NCBI GenBank assembly: GCA_002179805.1
Contig: NAVB01004558.1
Span: 1-15,720 of the forward strand
Source: Acanthamoeba lenticulata
Taxonomy: Eukaryota; Discosea; Longamoebia; Acanthamoebidae
Length of the DNA stretch: 15,720 nt
Direction: 5' to 3'
Below the pieces are notes generated by a model. It made no database searches. It worked only from the letters and a program-made list of their open reading frames with translations, and was not told the origin of the DNA. A program made the position numbers and the translations under genes. Below are positions 1 through 9,017 of the stretch, piece by piece. Position 1 is the first letter of the stretch, and each line of letters begins with the position of its first letter.

Positions 1-1421
1 ACCAGGAGGAGGAGGAGGAGGAGAGGAATTTGGGGGGGGGAGGGGAGTGAGCGTAACGGGTTCTTCAATGATGCCCTCGTCATCGTCCCACGTCTCCTCA
101 AAGTCGATGTCCTCCTTCTCGTCGGCGGCCTCATCGTCGTCCTTTCGCTTCCCGCCCTTGGCGCCCTTCTCCTCGTCGTCGCTCCCCCCGTGGTCCCTGT
201 CGTCGAATCCCACCCGGACACACGCCACACAACACACACGCGCCGGCGGTCAACATGCGCCATCGCCATCAACAAGTGTTGCAGCAGCAGCAGCAGCAGC
301 AGCAGCGGCAGAACAGCGTCGTACGCGGCCTCGCCAAAGACGGTGAATCGGTTTTCGTCGACAAAGTCGTCGGGGCCGGCCCCGTCCTCCTTGTCCTCGG
401 ACTTGCCGCCTTTGCGCCCGACCGACGCCCACCGACTGCCGCCGTGCTGCTTCTCCATCTTCTTCATCTGTTGTTTTGTTTGTTTTTGTTTGTGGCATGT
501 ACGTTGGAGGGGGGGGAACACGACATGTCAGCCAAAAGAGAAGAAGAAGAAGAAGGAGAAGAAGGAGAGCAAATAGAGAGAGAGAGAGAGAGAGGAGAAG
601 GAGAAGAAGAAGAAAAGAGAGAGAGAGAGAGAGAAAGAGAAAAAGAGGAGAGCTTGTTTGTTGCTTTTACGTGTTTGGGGGAAGGGGAAGGGGGAGAAAG
701 AGGGGCCCGCACGTGTTCTTCAGCCTCCTCAGAGTCCATGGGCACGAAGGGTCGCTTGGCCCGGAAGTGGTACCAGTCCCCCGTCGGCACCACCTTGAAC
801 TCATTGCCCTGCTCTCTCCCCCCCCCCAATCACCACCATCGGAGCACCGATGGTTCCATTTTCAGAATATTAAAATAATTTTTACAAAATAAAACAGCAA
901 AAGCAAGTGTTGATGAAAAACGGTGAAAGATGGGTGGACCCACGTACCGTTTGTATGAGAAGGAAGGTGTTGGAGCTCTCCCCAGCCTTGTTGATGCGGC
1001 CGACGTAGGTGTGGGCGTCGCCAGCATCGTCGAGATGAAGCGGAATGTTCTTGACGTTGCGTGGGTACATCGGCCGAGCAAACGCGCGTTTCGCATTGGG
1101 GCCAGACTTGGCGGGGGGCGGCGCGGGCTGCTCCTCGCCAGGCGCCTTGATTTCATCCGCACGATAGGTGCGCAGCGGCCGATTCCAGGTGCTGAGATCA
1201 ACGGGAACATTGAAGCGCGCCACGTTCCATTTCTCGCTCGCTGGTGCCATGCGCATGACGAATTCCTTCATTGGGGGTTGCTGTGTTGCAGGACTCGGCG
1301 CGGCAGCGAGAGAGGGAGGCGCGGCAGCAAGCGGCATTTTTGTTGATGAGAGGGGAGGCGGCGCATGGTGGCGCGGCAGACCGGCCCCGTGCGGCACTTG
1401 TGGACGACCCGTGGGGTACAT
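1..1421 (-). CDS. GTF2F1: TFIIF alpha subunit (RAP74), 3' end outside window
   Basis: Large subunit of the RNA polymerase II initiation and elongation factor TFIIF, which acts in the nucleus with RAP30. Proposed exons on the minus strand: 1421-948, 808-713, 467-325 and 196-58; the gene then leaves the window through an intron with donor at 57. The N-terminal half matches RAP74 in order: a KEFVMRM start of the dimerisation domain (human TEYVVRV), a segment ending STWNRPLRTY (human ATWNQARLER), then GDWYHF and SEEAEE (human HNWYNF and AEEAEE), a Lys/Gly linker, and an acidic stretch with DIDFEETWDDDEG (human DDGDFEG). Splice phases agree across all joins. About 280 residues are visible; the C-terminal winged helix lies outside. 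Start choice: the first ATG (1421) has AAAAG before it, but ATG 1337 (ACAAAAATG) and ATG 1271 are in frame, and the human N-terminus fits 1337 or 1271 as well. The protein before the domain is Pro/Ala rich. Confidence 0.85.
32..57 (-). other. Intron 4 of TFIIF alpha (partial) with G-run
   Basis: After the last recognisable acidic exon the minus strand has a GTTACG donor (57-52), followed by C-rich and CTCC-rich sequence to the window edge. Reading on would give a Pro/Ser low-complexity tail, so an intron is preferred. The same GTTACG donor occurs in the last intron of the GH-D-like gene. The boundary is inferred only, because the acceptor is outside the window. Confidence 0.45.
283..308 (+). 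repeat. CAG/CTG trinucleotide repeat in TFIIF alpha intron 3
   Basis: About eight uninterrupted CAG units on the plus strand lie inside the 324-197 intron of the minus-strand TFIIF alpha gene. The sense RNA therefore carries CUG repeats close to the donor. The plus-strand reading as polyglutamine and the minus-strand reading as poly-Leu or poly-Ala belong to no supported gene. Confidence 0.85.
534..652. repeat. Polypurine/polypyrimidine microsatellite tract
   Basis: GAA and GA repeats on the plus strand (pyrimidine on the sense strand of TFIIF alpha). Bases 575-652 are 78 consecutive purines; 534-574 continues the tract with only two interruptions (C570, T574). It lies in the middle of TFIIF alpha intron 2 (712-468), the longest intron found in the window. 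Confidence 0.9.
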
Positions 1422-1539
1422 CTTTTGTGTTATGTTCCCAATTCCGAGCTTTTTTCTTTTAAATGTTTTCTGTGCTTTTTTTGTATTTTTGGGATTTCAA
1501 TGTTTTTTTAAAGATCTATTTTATTGGCTTGTGTACACA
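1422..1539. promoter_or_regulatory. Divergent promoter, TFIIF alpha / hydroxyproline dehydratase
   Basis: Only 118 bp separate the two outward-facing start codons, and the block is strikingly T/A rich compared with its GC-rich flanks. On the minus strand a TTTAAAAG element (around 1457-1464) lies about 40 bp before ATG 1421, and an inverted CCAAT (ATTGG at 1523-1527) lies about 100 bp before it. No clear TATA is seen for the plus-strand gene. Promoter function is inferred from position and composition. Confidence 0.6.
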
Positions 1540-3434
1540 ATGAGGCGTGGGGCTCGTAGCGTGGGGCAGGTGCTGGTGCCAAGCACGGCCTCATGCGGCC
1601 AGAGGCTGTTCACAACCCACCGTGGCACGGCAGCCAAGGCTCTGGAGACGATGGCAGATGGGGCGCACAAGCGCTGGTGGGGGCACGCGCCAGGCAAGAC
1701 AGACGCTCCAGTGATGCGTGTGGTGGACATGCACACTGAAGGCGAGCCGCTGCGAGTTGTTGTGGGCGGTTTGGAGAGCGTGGTGCCGTTCGACCTCGAA
1801 GGTGACATGCTGGCCCGTCGCCGCTTCATGCAACAACGTTGCGACCACCTTCGCACGGCCCTCATGTGGGAGCCCCGCGGCCATCGGTAAACCGCAAGGC
1901 CCTCCATGGCCCATGGCGTGTTTGTCTTTTGCTCACCCCCCAGACGGCACGTGCCAACACTCTCAGGGACATGTACGGCTGTTTGCTCTTCACACCCCAC
2001 TCGCCCACGGCTCATGTGGGCGTGCTCTTCCTGCACAACGAGGGCTACAGCTCGGTGCGCGGCAAAGGCTACTCAACGCTGTTCGCTCCTTGTTGTTGGC
2101 CCTCCCCCAACAACAATTTCAACAACGTGTTGTGTCGGCTCAACGTCTTGCCGGGGGGACGCTGTCATCTGCAGATGTGCGGGCACGGCATCATCGCGAT
2201 GACCAAGCTGCTGGTCGAGTCCGGCTTCCCGGCGGACCTCGACGCAGCCAACAACCGCGCGGAGCTGCGGATCGACACGCCAGCGGGCCTCGTCACCGCC
2301 CACGCCCACCTTGGCGGCCAGGTAACATGTGGCGGCTATGAACGACCGCTCCACCAACTCACGCGCCTGCGCCAGACGCAGGCCGGTCTTCGCGCGGTGG
2401 AACGGGTGAGCTTCGCCAACGTGCCTTCGTTTGCCTACAAACTGGATGCGCCGATCAAGTGCCCGTCCTTGGTCCCCTTGATTGGTATTACTACGGCTCC
2501 CCCAAGGAAGCCCCATATATATGGAGGGGGGGGCATGGCGTTGACATTCAGATCCCCGCTGCTGCCACCACCTTTAGGCAAGGACACGGTGACGGTCGAC
2601 ATCGGGTTCGGCGGCGCGTACTATGCCTACGTGACCACCGATGAGCTGGGCCTCCCGCCCACCGCCATTGTCCCGCAGGTACACCACATGCTCACGCACG
2701 GAGCAGCGCTGCTTGCCCATGGGCATGCTGTCCTAACTCGCGACCCGCGCAGGAGTGCGACAGGCTGAAGCACATCGGGGTGGCCATCAAGAAGGCGGCC
2801 ATGCAGCAAATCGAGTTCGTGCATCCCTTTGAAGCCGACCTGGGATTCCTCTACGGTGCCGCCTCGCCTTCCCCCCCCCCCCATCCATGAGTTGGGAGGA
2901 AAGGGCTGAGACATGAGGCAACGGTGGTGGTGGCTTTGTGGCAGGCACGATCATCACGAGCCCGCCGCACACGGCGCAGCACCACAGCCGCAACGTCTGC
3001 GTGTTCGCCGATGGCGAGATCGACCGATCGCCCACAGGTGGCCCACGCGCCCTGAGCCCCACGGGGAGGAGAGGGGGCTCCTACGTGAGTGTGTTTGTGA
3101 CGACCCCGGGGGGGGGGGACGCGCAGGGACCGGGGTGAGTGGCCGCCTCGCGTTGCTGCACGCCCGCAACCAAATTCACCCTCAAGTGCCCGCCGTGATC
3201 GAGAGCATTCTCGGGACGAGCTTCACCGGCATGGTGTCCCACACCACACGCTTCGGAGGCTACGACGCCATCATCCCCGTCGTCTCCGGCACTGGTGCGG
3301 CAGCTTCAATTCGCCTTCTTCTTGAAGTGGACCTGACGCCTCCCCCTCTCACAAAACGCGCAGCGTTCGTCACCGGGAGGAGTGAGTTCGTCCTCGACCC
3401 CGCCGACCAGCTGCGCCACGGCTTTATCCTTTGA
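1540..3434 (+). CDS. L3HYPDH: trans-3-hydroxy-L-proline dehydratase (proline racemase superfamily)
   Basis: Dehydrates trans-3-hydroxy-L-proline to Delta1-pyrroline-2-carboxylate. Nine exons: 1540-1886, 1967-2054, 2175-2321, 2382-2484, 2578-2678, 2753-2855, 2945-3037, 3127-3294, 3364-3434. They join to 1221 nt, 406 residues, with all phases consistent. Family landmarks in order: [30 protein letters not shown] (Cys147), [34 protein letters not shown] (Thr327), [16 protein letters not shown] and the C-terminal GFIL. Proline racemases use two Cys; a Cys at MCGH plus a Thr in DRSPTGTG is the signature of the human dehydratase L3HYPDH, hence the call. Residues 1-35 precede the conserved start and are rich in Arg, Ser and Thr without acidic residues, like a mitochondrial presequence (inference). 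Start is the first ATG after the AT-rich promoter. Four introns (2055, 2322, 2485, 3295) are stop-free multiples of three. Confidence 0.93.
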
Positions 3435-3530
3435 GCGGGAACGAAAACTGAGGCGATGATGTGGTTAATGTAAACTTATCTAAGTTTTCTTATTCTTATA
3501 AGCTGTATAAGGTAGCACATGGCTATCTAT

Positions 3531-4102
3531 CTACATCGAGATGAGGCCGGCAACGGCGTTGGCGATGGTGAAGAGGGAGCTCACAGCACGAGCATCGGCC
3601 GCCGAGTTGGAGGACTCGGGGGAGGTGACGATCGAGCCGTCGGAGCACTGGCAGCCAGCCTCCTGGTTGTTCTGGTAGGCGCGGCAGCCGAGGTCCATGA
3701 CGGCGTTGTAGAACAGCTCGGCCTGGGCGCGGCACGCGATCTTCTCGAGGTCGTCCTTGTCGTCGCAGACGTCCTTCATGCACTGGTCGAACAGGTCGTC
3801 GCACTGGTCCTTGGTAGTGTTGCAGCTGTGGTAGCAGATGTCGTGCTGGTTGCAGCACGGAGTGACACCAAAGGGCGCGTCGATGGATATGCCGTACGAC
3901 CCTGTAATTGAACGGCGTAAGTACCACGCCAAAAAAAAACAAACTAATAAGACCAGTACGAACCACAGCCGTTGCTGGTCGGGATGAAGCCAGGGATGGC
4001 GCCGTAGGTTCCGCTGGCGCAAGTGGGCGCGCTGCAGGCCGAGCAGAGCGAGACGGCCACGGCCAAGAGGAGGACGATCGTGAGAGGCGAGCGAGCGAGC
4101 AT
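3531..4102 (-). CDS. Secreted phospholipase A2, group XII-like
   Basis: Predicted calcium-dependent hydrolase of the sn-2 ester of phospholipids, secreted or in the endomembrane lumen. Two exons, 4102-3964 and 3901-3531, join to 510 nt (169 residues); the intron has a GTTCGT donor and ATTACAG acceptor. Residues 1-22 form a signal peptide (MLARSP, hydrophobic core, CSACSA). The catalytic helix motif CCNQHDICY holds His66-Asp67, followed by evenly spaced cysteines and a C-terminal LGCRAY...GCQC pattern. Human PLA2G12A has CCNQHDRCY and LGCKPY...CRC in the same order, so group XII is the closest class I know. The canonical YGCYCGxGG calcium loop is replaced by GSYGISIDAPFG, typical of the divergent loop in this class. 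The start was chosen because it alone gives a signal peptide in frame; it is not an open frame longer than 60 codons. The tail is Ser/Ala rich and unconserved. Confidence 0.88.
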
Positions 4103-4433
4103 TGCGAGTTTCTTATCAAGATGCTTGATGAAGGTGTCGAGGGTAGAGGGAGCTGTAGTTGTAGTGAACTGTAGAGTGCGCTGATTGTAGTGATTAGATC
4201 ATCTGATGGTAGCGCTTTTTATGAGCAGTTCCGACCTTGTCTGTGACCACAAGCCCAGCACCTTTTGATGGAAATTTAGGCCAACAGGAGCAAAAAAGGG
4301 CCGAGAATGATGTATTTTGGCGAAATTTCAGGCAAGGGTTCTCTCCTGCGGAGTTTGCAAGCAGCGTGAAGTTTGTCAACAGGGGAAGTTGATGGTCAGC
4401 GCACATGCCTTACTGAGGTCTTTCATCTAGTGT
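4103..4433. other. Intergenic spacer (331 nt)
   Basis: Lies between the 3' end of the GH-D-like gene and the start of the phospholipase gene, both on the minus strand. It holds the TATA-like element at 4213-4224 and must hold the upstream gene's 3' processing signals. No ORF with coding-like composition, no RNA gene and no repeat was seen. Confidence 0.7.
4213..4224 (-). promoter_or_regulatory. TATA-like box of the phospholipase gene
   Basis: On the minus strand the sequence reads CTCATAAAAAGCG, an isolated TATA-like element about 110 bp before the ATG at 4102. That would give a 5' leader of about 80 nt. Inferred from sequence and position only. Confidence 0.5.
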
Positions 4434-7400
4434 TCAACACGAGCAGGACGGCGGGAAGCTGGTTTGGCAAGTCAGCAGGGCCGAGGAATCGTCCCCCACG
4501 CGGCAGTGGATGGTCAGCACGTGGGGCGGGTAGGCCTGCTGCTGGACCGCCGCCATTTGCACCACCTCACCAGGCCTTCCAGCCAGCCGCGCCGAGAATC
4601 TGTGCGCCAGCACATCGCGTGTGCATGTGCGCGCGTGTGCGCGTGCGTTTGAGTGAGAGATGATGATGAGGGCAGAGGAAGATGATGAGAGAAGAAAATG
4701 AATATCGCGTAACTGGTGAGCGGCCACGTTGAGGGCCAGGATGCGCTGGCGGGACATGGTAACCAACTTGCCCACCTCGCCCAGCAAGCTCCAGCCATCG
4801 CTCAGGACCGGCGCCACCACGTAATACTTGAACCCGACAGTCCCTGCTCCGCCACCATTAGCACCGCTTTCATCATCGCACTCATCGTCTTTGGCTTGCC
4901 CACGACGGGCGAGAGGGAGAGCACGGTACCGTTCATGCGTGGCTGCGCGGCGATCCGAATGGGCTGCGACGCATTGAAGACAGCCACCGAGCGCGGCAGG
5001 TTGTGGAAATCAAACGCCACGTACTCGCGCGTCGGGGCCTCCTCCCTCCCCAGGTCCTCCGGCTGGAGACATCACATCACCATCCCCCCCCCCCGCCCAA
5101 ATCATATCGTCATCTTGAAGATGGCCATTAAAAATGGTAGACCCCTGAAAAAAGGGAATGACCGTACGTGGAGGATGATCTCGTAGGGGAGGTCGGCAGC
5201 AAGGACATAGTGCCACGTGAAGCGTTGAGTTTCCGTCGCCACAAAGGACGACATCGAATGCCACGCCTGCGCCATCGCCATCATTACCACCACCATTATC
5301 ATCGTTATCGCTCGTGTGTTGGTCGATGTAACATGCAGTCCGCACAGCGATAGACAAAAGAGGGAGGGCAAGGTGACGTGTCGCGCCTGAATGGGATGAG
5401 ACGGATTCCAGCCCGGGTGGTACTGCATCGCAAACGCCAAGTCGAGGGGCAACGCCGGCCTGTACCGTTCCCTCCCCCCCCAAAGATGTTTGACATTCCT
5501 CCGGTCTGGGCAGGATAGCGCTGGGATGATGTCGGACCGATCAGGCTTGAGGAGGGTTCCATCCTGGCGGCAGGTTCGCATCACCCGATCTGAGAGGGTC
5601 AGGTATAGGGGCCATTCGTAGGTGATGGTGAGAGGCAGTTCGCGCCTGGGAAGGACTACTCGGAGGTTCACGGACCGGCGTCAACGTGCCCGATGGCGTC
5701 GGAGAAGCCCACGGGGCCGGTGCTGAGGGTCGCCACGAGGGCCTGCAGCTCGGCGTTAGGTTCCACGCAGGGCGTCTTGTAGGGACACCCTGGCTCATAT
5801 CTGCCTCATCCGACCAGAAAATGATGACGTGTGGCCACCCAACACAGACAAGACGGTGATGGTAAGTTCTTATCTGAGTGAATCTTGGAGGAAAGGCACG
5901 CACCTGGAATTACTCCAGAAGGTGTCCTTGAAGGGAATCAGCCCCAGCGCATGGTGCAACATGGACGTGTATCCGATCGCCCATTGGTCGTTCCCCGGCT
6001 GCAGTGATGCCCAGCCGCCAGTCAGCGTCGGCGACGAAGATGATGGAGGTGGTAACTTGCGTTTGTTAAGAGGGGGGAGCCCAGGAGGAGTACCTGGTAA
6101 TCGTCAGAGGCGCGGGAGGAGATCACCTGCGTCACCTCTAGCGATTGCAACAGGTGGCGATGCAGCGGCATGCAGTACTGCGCCGCAAGACGAAGCAAGG
6201 CCGGGCGTCAGAGCTCCCGAGCAAGAAAAGGGATCCAGTTGAGACCGTACCACGATGGTGATGTCGAGCTTCAGAGCGGCATCGCCCATGGCCAGAAGCC
6301 ACTGACGGGAGCTGGTGATATTGGTGCGCGTGTTGCTCATCTTCATGTAGGTCGTGACCAGCCAGTCTTGCTCGTAGACCGCAAGGCCCCAGGGCTTGGC
6401 CTTGCCCATCATGTACTCGTATAGGCGCGGGTCAAGCGGCAACGCCATATCGACATCGGGTTCGATGATGCACTCGAAATCCTGGCAGTAGTCGTTCTTG
6501 GCCGCAAAGTAGCGGTTGTGGAGTGTCAGTGGCGCCTTGCCGAGGGCCTCGTACACGGCGGTCATCCCGTCCCTGCTTGCAAGCGTTCGTGAGCGATTGT
6601 GATTTGCGCGATGGACGCGAAGCGATGCGTACGGGAAGACCGAGGGCATGGGCTCCCACAGGACCAGGGCCTGGCTGGCTGTGTCCTTGTAGTACCACCA
6701 CGAGTCTGCAGCACCGGAACGGGATGCATCGCGAGATGAGAAGTCAGGCGACACAAGACCATTGTAGGAAGGATAGCAGGCGGGACCGAATTCGTAGTTG
6801 TGGACGGGGAGGCGAAGGGAGTCTAGATAGCGTTTGACGTTGGCCATGGTCTGGGCGTAGTTCTGGCCAGCTTGTGTGTTGTAATAGTAGTACGCCCCGT
6901 TGTCCGTCCAGTATCCTGATTTGCCGAGAGAAAGGAACCGAGTTCCTCACACGTTCATGGTCGCCAGTTCAATCGGGCAGCACCCAACAAAAAAGCACGA
7001 ACCGAGGAACTCGGCCGGGTTATCAGCTTTCAGGCTTGCCCGTCGCTTTCCGTACTTGTTGAGCAGGATGTCGCCCCACTTGTACAGGGTTTCCGCAACA
7101 CCCTGGAGCGCGACCAGCGACAAAGAAGCGCAGAACCAAGGAATCATGAATGAATGATTGCCTCATTCAACAAGAAAGGAGGAAGAAGAGCAAAGGGCCG
7201 TACATCACCATAAACGACGATGGTCTGGTAGACGAAATCTGTGGGTACCTCCCTCAGCGTGCTCTGCCGTACGCATGAGTGCTCTCTCACACAGGGAAAA
7301 GGTGTGGAGTGGTGGGTTCAACGAACGAGAAGGCCGCAGGCAAAGCGGTGCTCGAGGTGAGAAGAGAAGGACTGCGAGGCCACCATGAATTGGCCCAATG

Positions 7401-8450
7401 GCGACACCACCATGGCACGTGCCGCCCTAGCCATTTGCGCACCCGCAATCAGAACCAGCGGCGAGGGAGGTGGCGTGTGACACGGCGGCGTTCGTACTGG
7501 TTATGGAGCACCAAGGGGAAGCCGCCTACTGCTCCTGATGGGAACGATACCCCTTGGTTCCACTTGCCCACCACTGTACCGCCCGGTAAGCTTCTCGTTC
7601 TTCTTTGCGAGACGAACAAATCGACAGAATCATTCGTACCGGGCACGGCGAATGTATTGACAAAGGTCAGGTAGTGCAGGTCGGCCGCAACGGTTGACGG
7701 ATCACCGCTGTGAATGGTGGGAAACGCGCTCAGGACTTCTTGGTTGTCTTCGCTGCGGCTAGTGCTGCCGTTGGGGAAGCGTTGCCCGAAGATGGCGACT
7801 GCTTGCTCAGAAAACACTTGAATCTGGCCAGGTCTGGCGTGAGTTTATCGGTGCAGGACATGCAAGTAAAGAAGAGTGGATCTAACGACGTACTGAGGTT
7901 TCGAAGATGAACGTGGAGCCACTGTACCACCCAAAGTAGGAGGTGGTGTATGGACCCAGGCGAGGGTCGTGACCGTTTTGCTGCCTTCTCCTCGCCACTT
8001 AATAAAGCGTGAGCGCAATACTGACATGAGGTGGCACAGAAGAACCGCATACCCTTCATCGGGCGTGAGTTGTTGAGCGTTGAGTGAGAGTCATACCAAA
8101 CACCACCAGATTGCAGCGACGTGCGGTCTGTAGGCCCGTGATGGTGATTAGGAAAACTGGCTAACGGCCCCCTACTTGCGTGGCGTACCGCTTACAAGCC
8201 AACGTTGTTTGTTGACGTCAATTGTGAACGTGCCATCTTCTTGATCGATGGAAACAGCAAAGTTCTCTGCTGCATTGCTTCCTGCAACCAGCTCGCCGTT
8301 TGCCCAAGCTTTGAGGAGGGGAGAGGGGGGAGCGTAAAAAACTGTGCCCAACAAGCGTGAGCGGATGTGGCGGTGGTGCAAACCCCACGAGGAGCACAAC
8401 AAGAGTGCTAGCAGAGGTGCAAGTAGGAGGCAGCTGGCTCCACGGTACAT
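4434..8450 (-). CDS. Secreted clan GH-D-like glycoside hydrolase, uncharacterised family
   Basis: Predicted secretory protein of about 791 residues that I cannot place in a named family. Exons: 8450-8384, 8308-8189, 8127-8053, 7997-7894, 7823-7640, 7573-7498, 7426-7327, 7263-7204, 7102-7003, 6915-6787, 6705-6633, 6572-6251, 6177-6094, 5998-5904, 5800-5676, 5589-5538, 5459-5378, 5266-5168, 5062-4930, 4843-4714, 4599-4434. The sum is 2376 nt, a multiple of three. A signal peptide (MYRGAS plus Leu-rich core) is followed by a beta-rich N-domain, then a barrel-like core: KWGDILLNKYGK, GYWTDNGAYYYY, DSWWYYKD, FPDGM, TLHNRYF, GLAVYEQDWL (Asp432), YCMPLHRH, SSRASDDY (Asp495/496), LSTGPVGFSD, DGTLLKPDRPALPLD, then a beta C-domain. 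RASDDY, LSTGPVGFSD and the DGTLLKPD segment resemble the raffinose synthase/GH36 order (RASDDF, VSDKPG, LPDG), and the 63-residue Asp spacing suits GH-D nucleophile and acid/base. The exon 3/4 junction (8052-7998) is the weakest. Substrate unknown. Confidence 0.7.
4616..4648. repeat. Alternating purine-pyrimidine tract (GT/GC)
   Basis: 33 bp of perfect purine-pyrimidine alternation, mostly CG and TG steps, in the last intron of the GH-D-like gene (4713-4600). A short GAT/GA-rich repeat (about 4655-4695) follows. Such tracts favour left-handed Z-DNA; that is inference from composition. Confidence 0.8.
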
Positions 8451-8704
8451 GGTCTGAAGCTTTGCGCTACGCAAGAAAGGCCACAAGACGCGATTAGGCT
8501 GGCGGACCACTCACGTACAAGGAATTCCAGCACTGCGCCCATCAAATAATTCTGTGGCGACTTTCTGGCGTCTTCCCGCCGGCCGATTGTGTTCGGGAGG
8601 TCAGGCAAATAACAGATCTTCTATCCCCAAGTGACTTACTGTCTAGGCGAGTAAGATGGGATACTCCACTACACACCAAGGAAGAGAGAAGCAAAAAGGG
8701 AAGC
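8451..8704. other. Spacer between 5S rRNA and the GH-D-like gene
   Basis: About 250 nt holding the 5' leader and promoter of the GH-D-like gene (minus strand). No convincing TATA box was found. An in-frame upstream ATG at 8510 would add 20 residues ahead of the signal peptide (MVRQPN...), which would bury the hydrophobic core, so ATG 8450 was preferred. Confidence 0.5.
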
Positions 8705-8708
8705 AAAA
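8705..8708 (-). terminator. RNA polymerase III terminator of 5S rRNA
   Basis: TTTT on the minus strand begins two bases after the mature 5S 3' end. A second run, TTTTT at 8697-8693, follows as a backup. T-runs of four or more are the standard pol III stop signal. Confidence 0.8.
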
Positions 8709-8710
8709 GG

Positions 8711-8829
8711 AGGATACGACACGGTGGATTCCCGGGTGGTCGCCCACCCCAGTACTAACACCGCCTGGCGCAGCTTAACTTCGCTGTTCGGATGGGAAGC
8801 GGTGCTTTCTGCGCAGTATGGCCGTATCC
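8711..8829 (-). rRNA. 5S ribosomal RNA
   Basis: 119-nt 5S rRNA. The 5' end GGATACGGC pairs with the 3' end GTCGTATCC (one G-U) to form helix I. Loop C CCCATCCGAAC, then GCGAAGTTAAGC, TTAGTACTGGGGTGGGCGAC and the helix V sequence CCACCCGGGAATCC are all conserved 5S elements. The internal pol III control region (box A near rRNA positions 49-60, box C near 80-97) is intact, and a T-run terminator follows. It agrees with my memory of the Acanthamoeba castellanii 5S sequence. It stands alone between two protein-coding genes rather than in an rDNA unit. A 61-codon open frame over it (8854-8669, minus) is only its shadow. Confidence 0.97.
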
Positions 8830-9017
8830 GCTGGTGAAGGAACGCTTTCGCCATGCGGTGACCGGATCACGTCAGGCGAGCCCGAAAGCGGTGGCAGCCG
8901 GCACGTGTACACACACGAGTGCTGCCAACGACAATGATAATGATGAATAATTTCTTGTACGTTTGTCGAGATGGAGCTGATCTGTACACAGAGGGAGAAG
9001 AGCAAATAAGAGTATCC

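Noticed and set aside
255..878. 207-codon plus-strand frame with polyglutamine and Glu/Arg repeats
   Set aside because: It is built from the CAG and GA microsatellites inside TFIIF alpha introns and runs antisense to its exons.
5460..5537. Reading the 5589-5378 segment of the GH-D-like gene as one exon
   Set aside because: It contains a G-run, a GTCCG donor and a TACAG acceptor in matching phase. Removing 78 nt restores the conserved KPDRPALPLD sequence.
6706..6759. Shorter 54-nt intron with GTCTTG donor at 6759
   Set aside because: Using the donor at 6786 instead joins VHNYEF directly to DSWWYYKD, a better fit to the expected strand-then-DxWW layout.
8669..8854. 61-codon minus-strand frame
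   Set aside because: It is a translation of the 5S rRNA gene.
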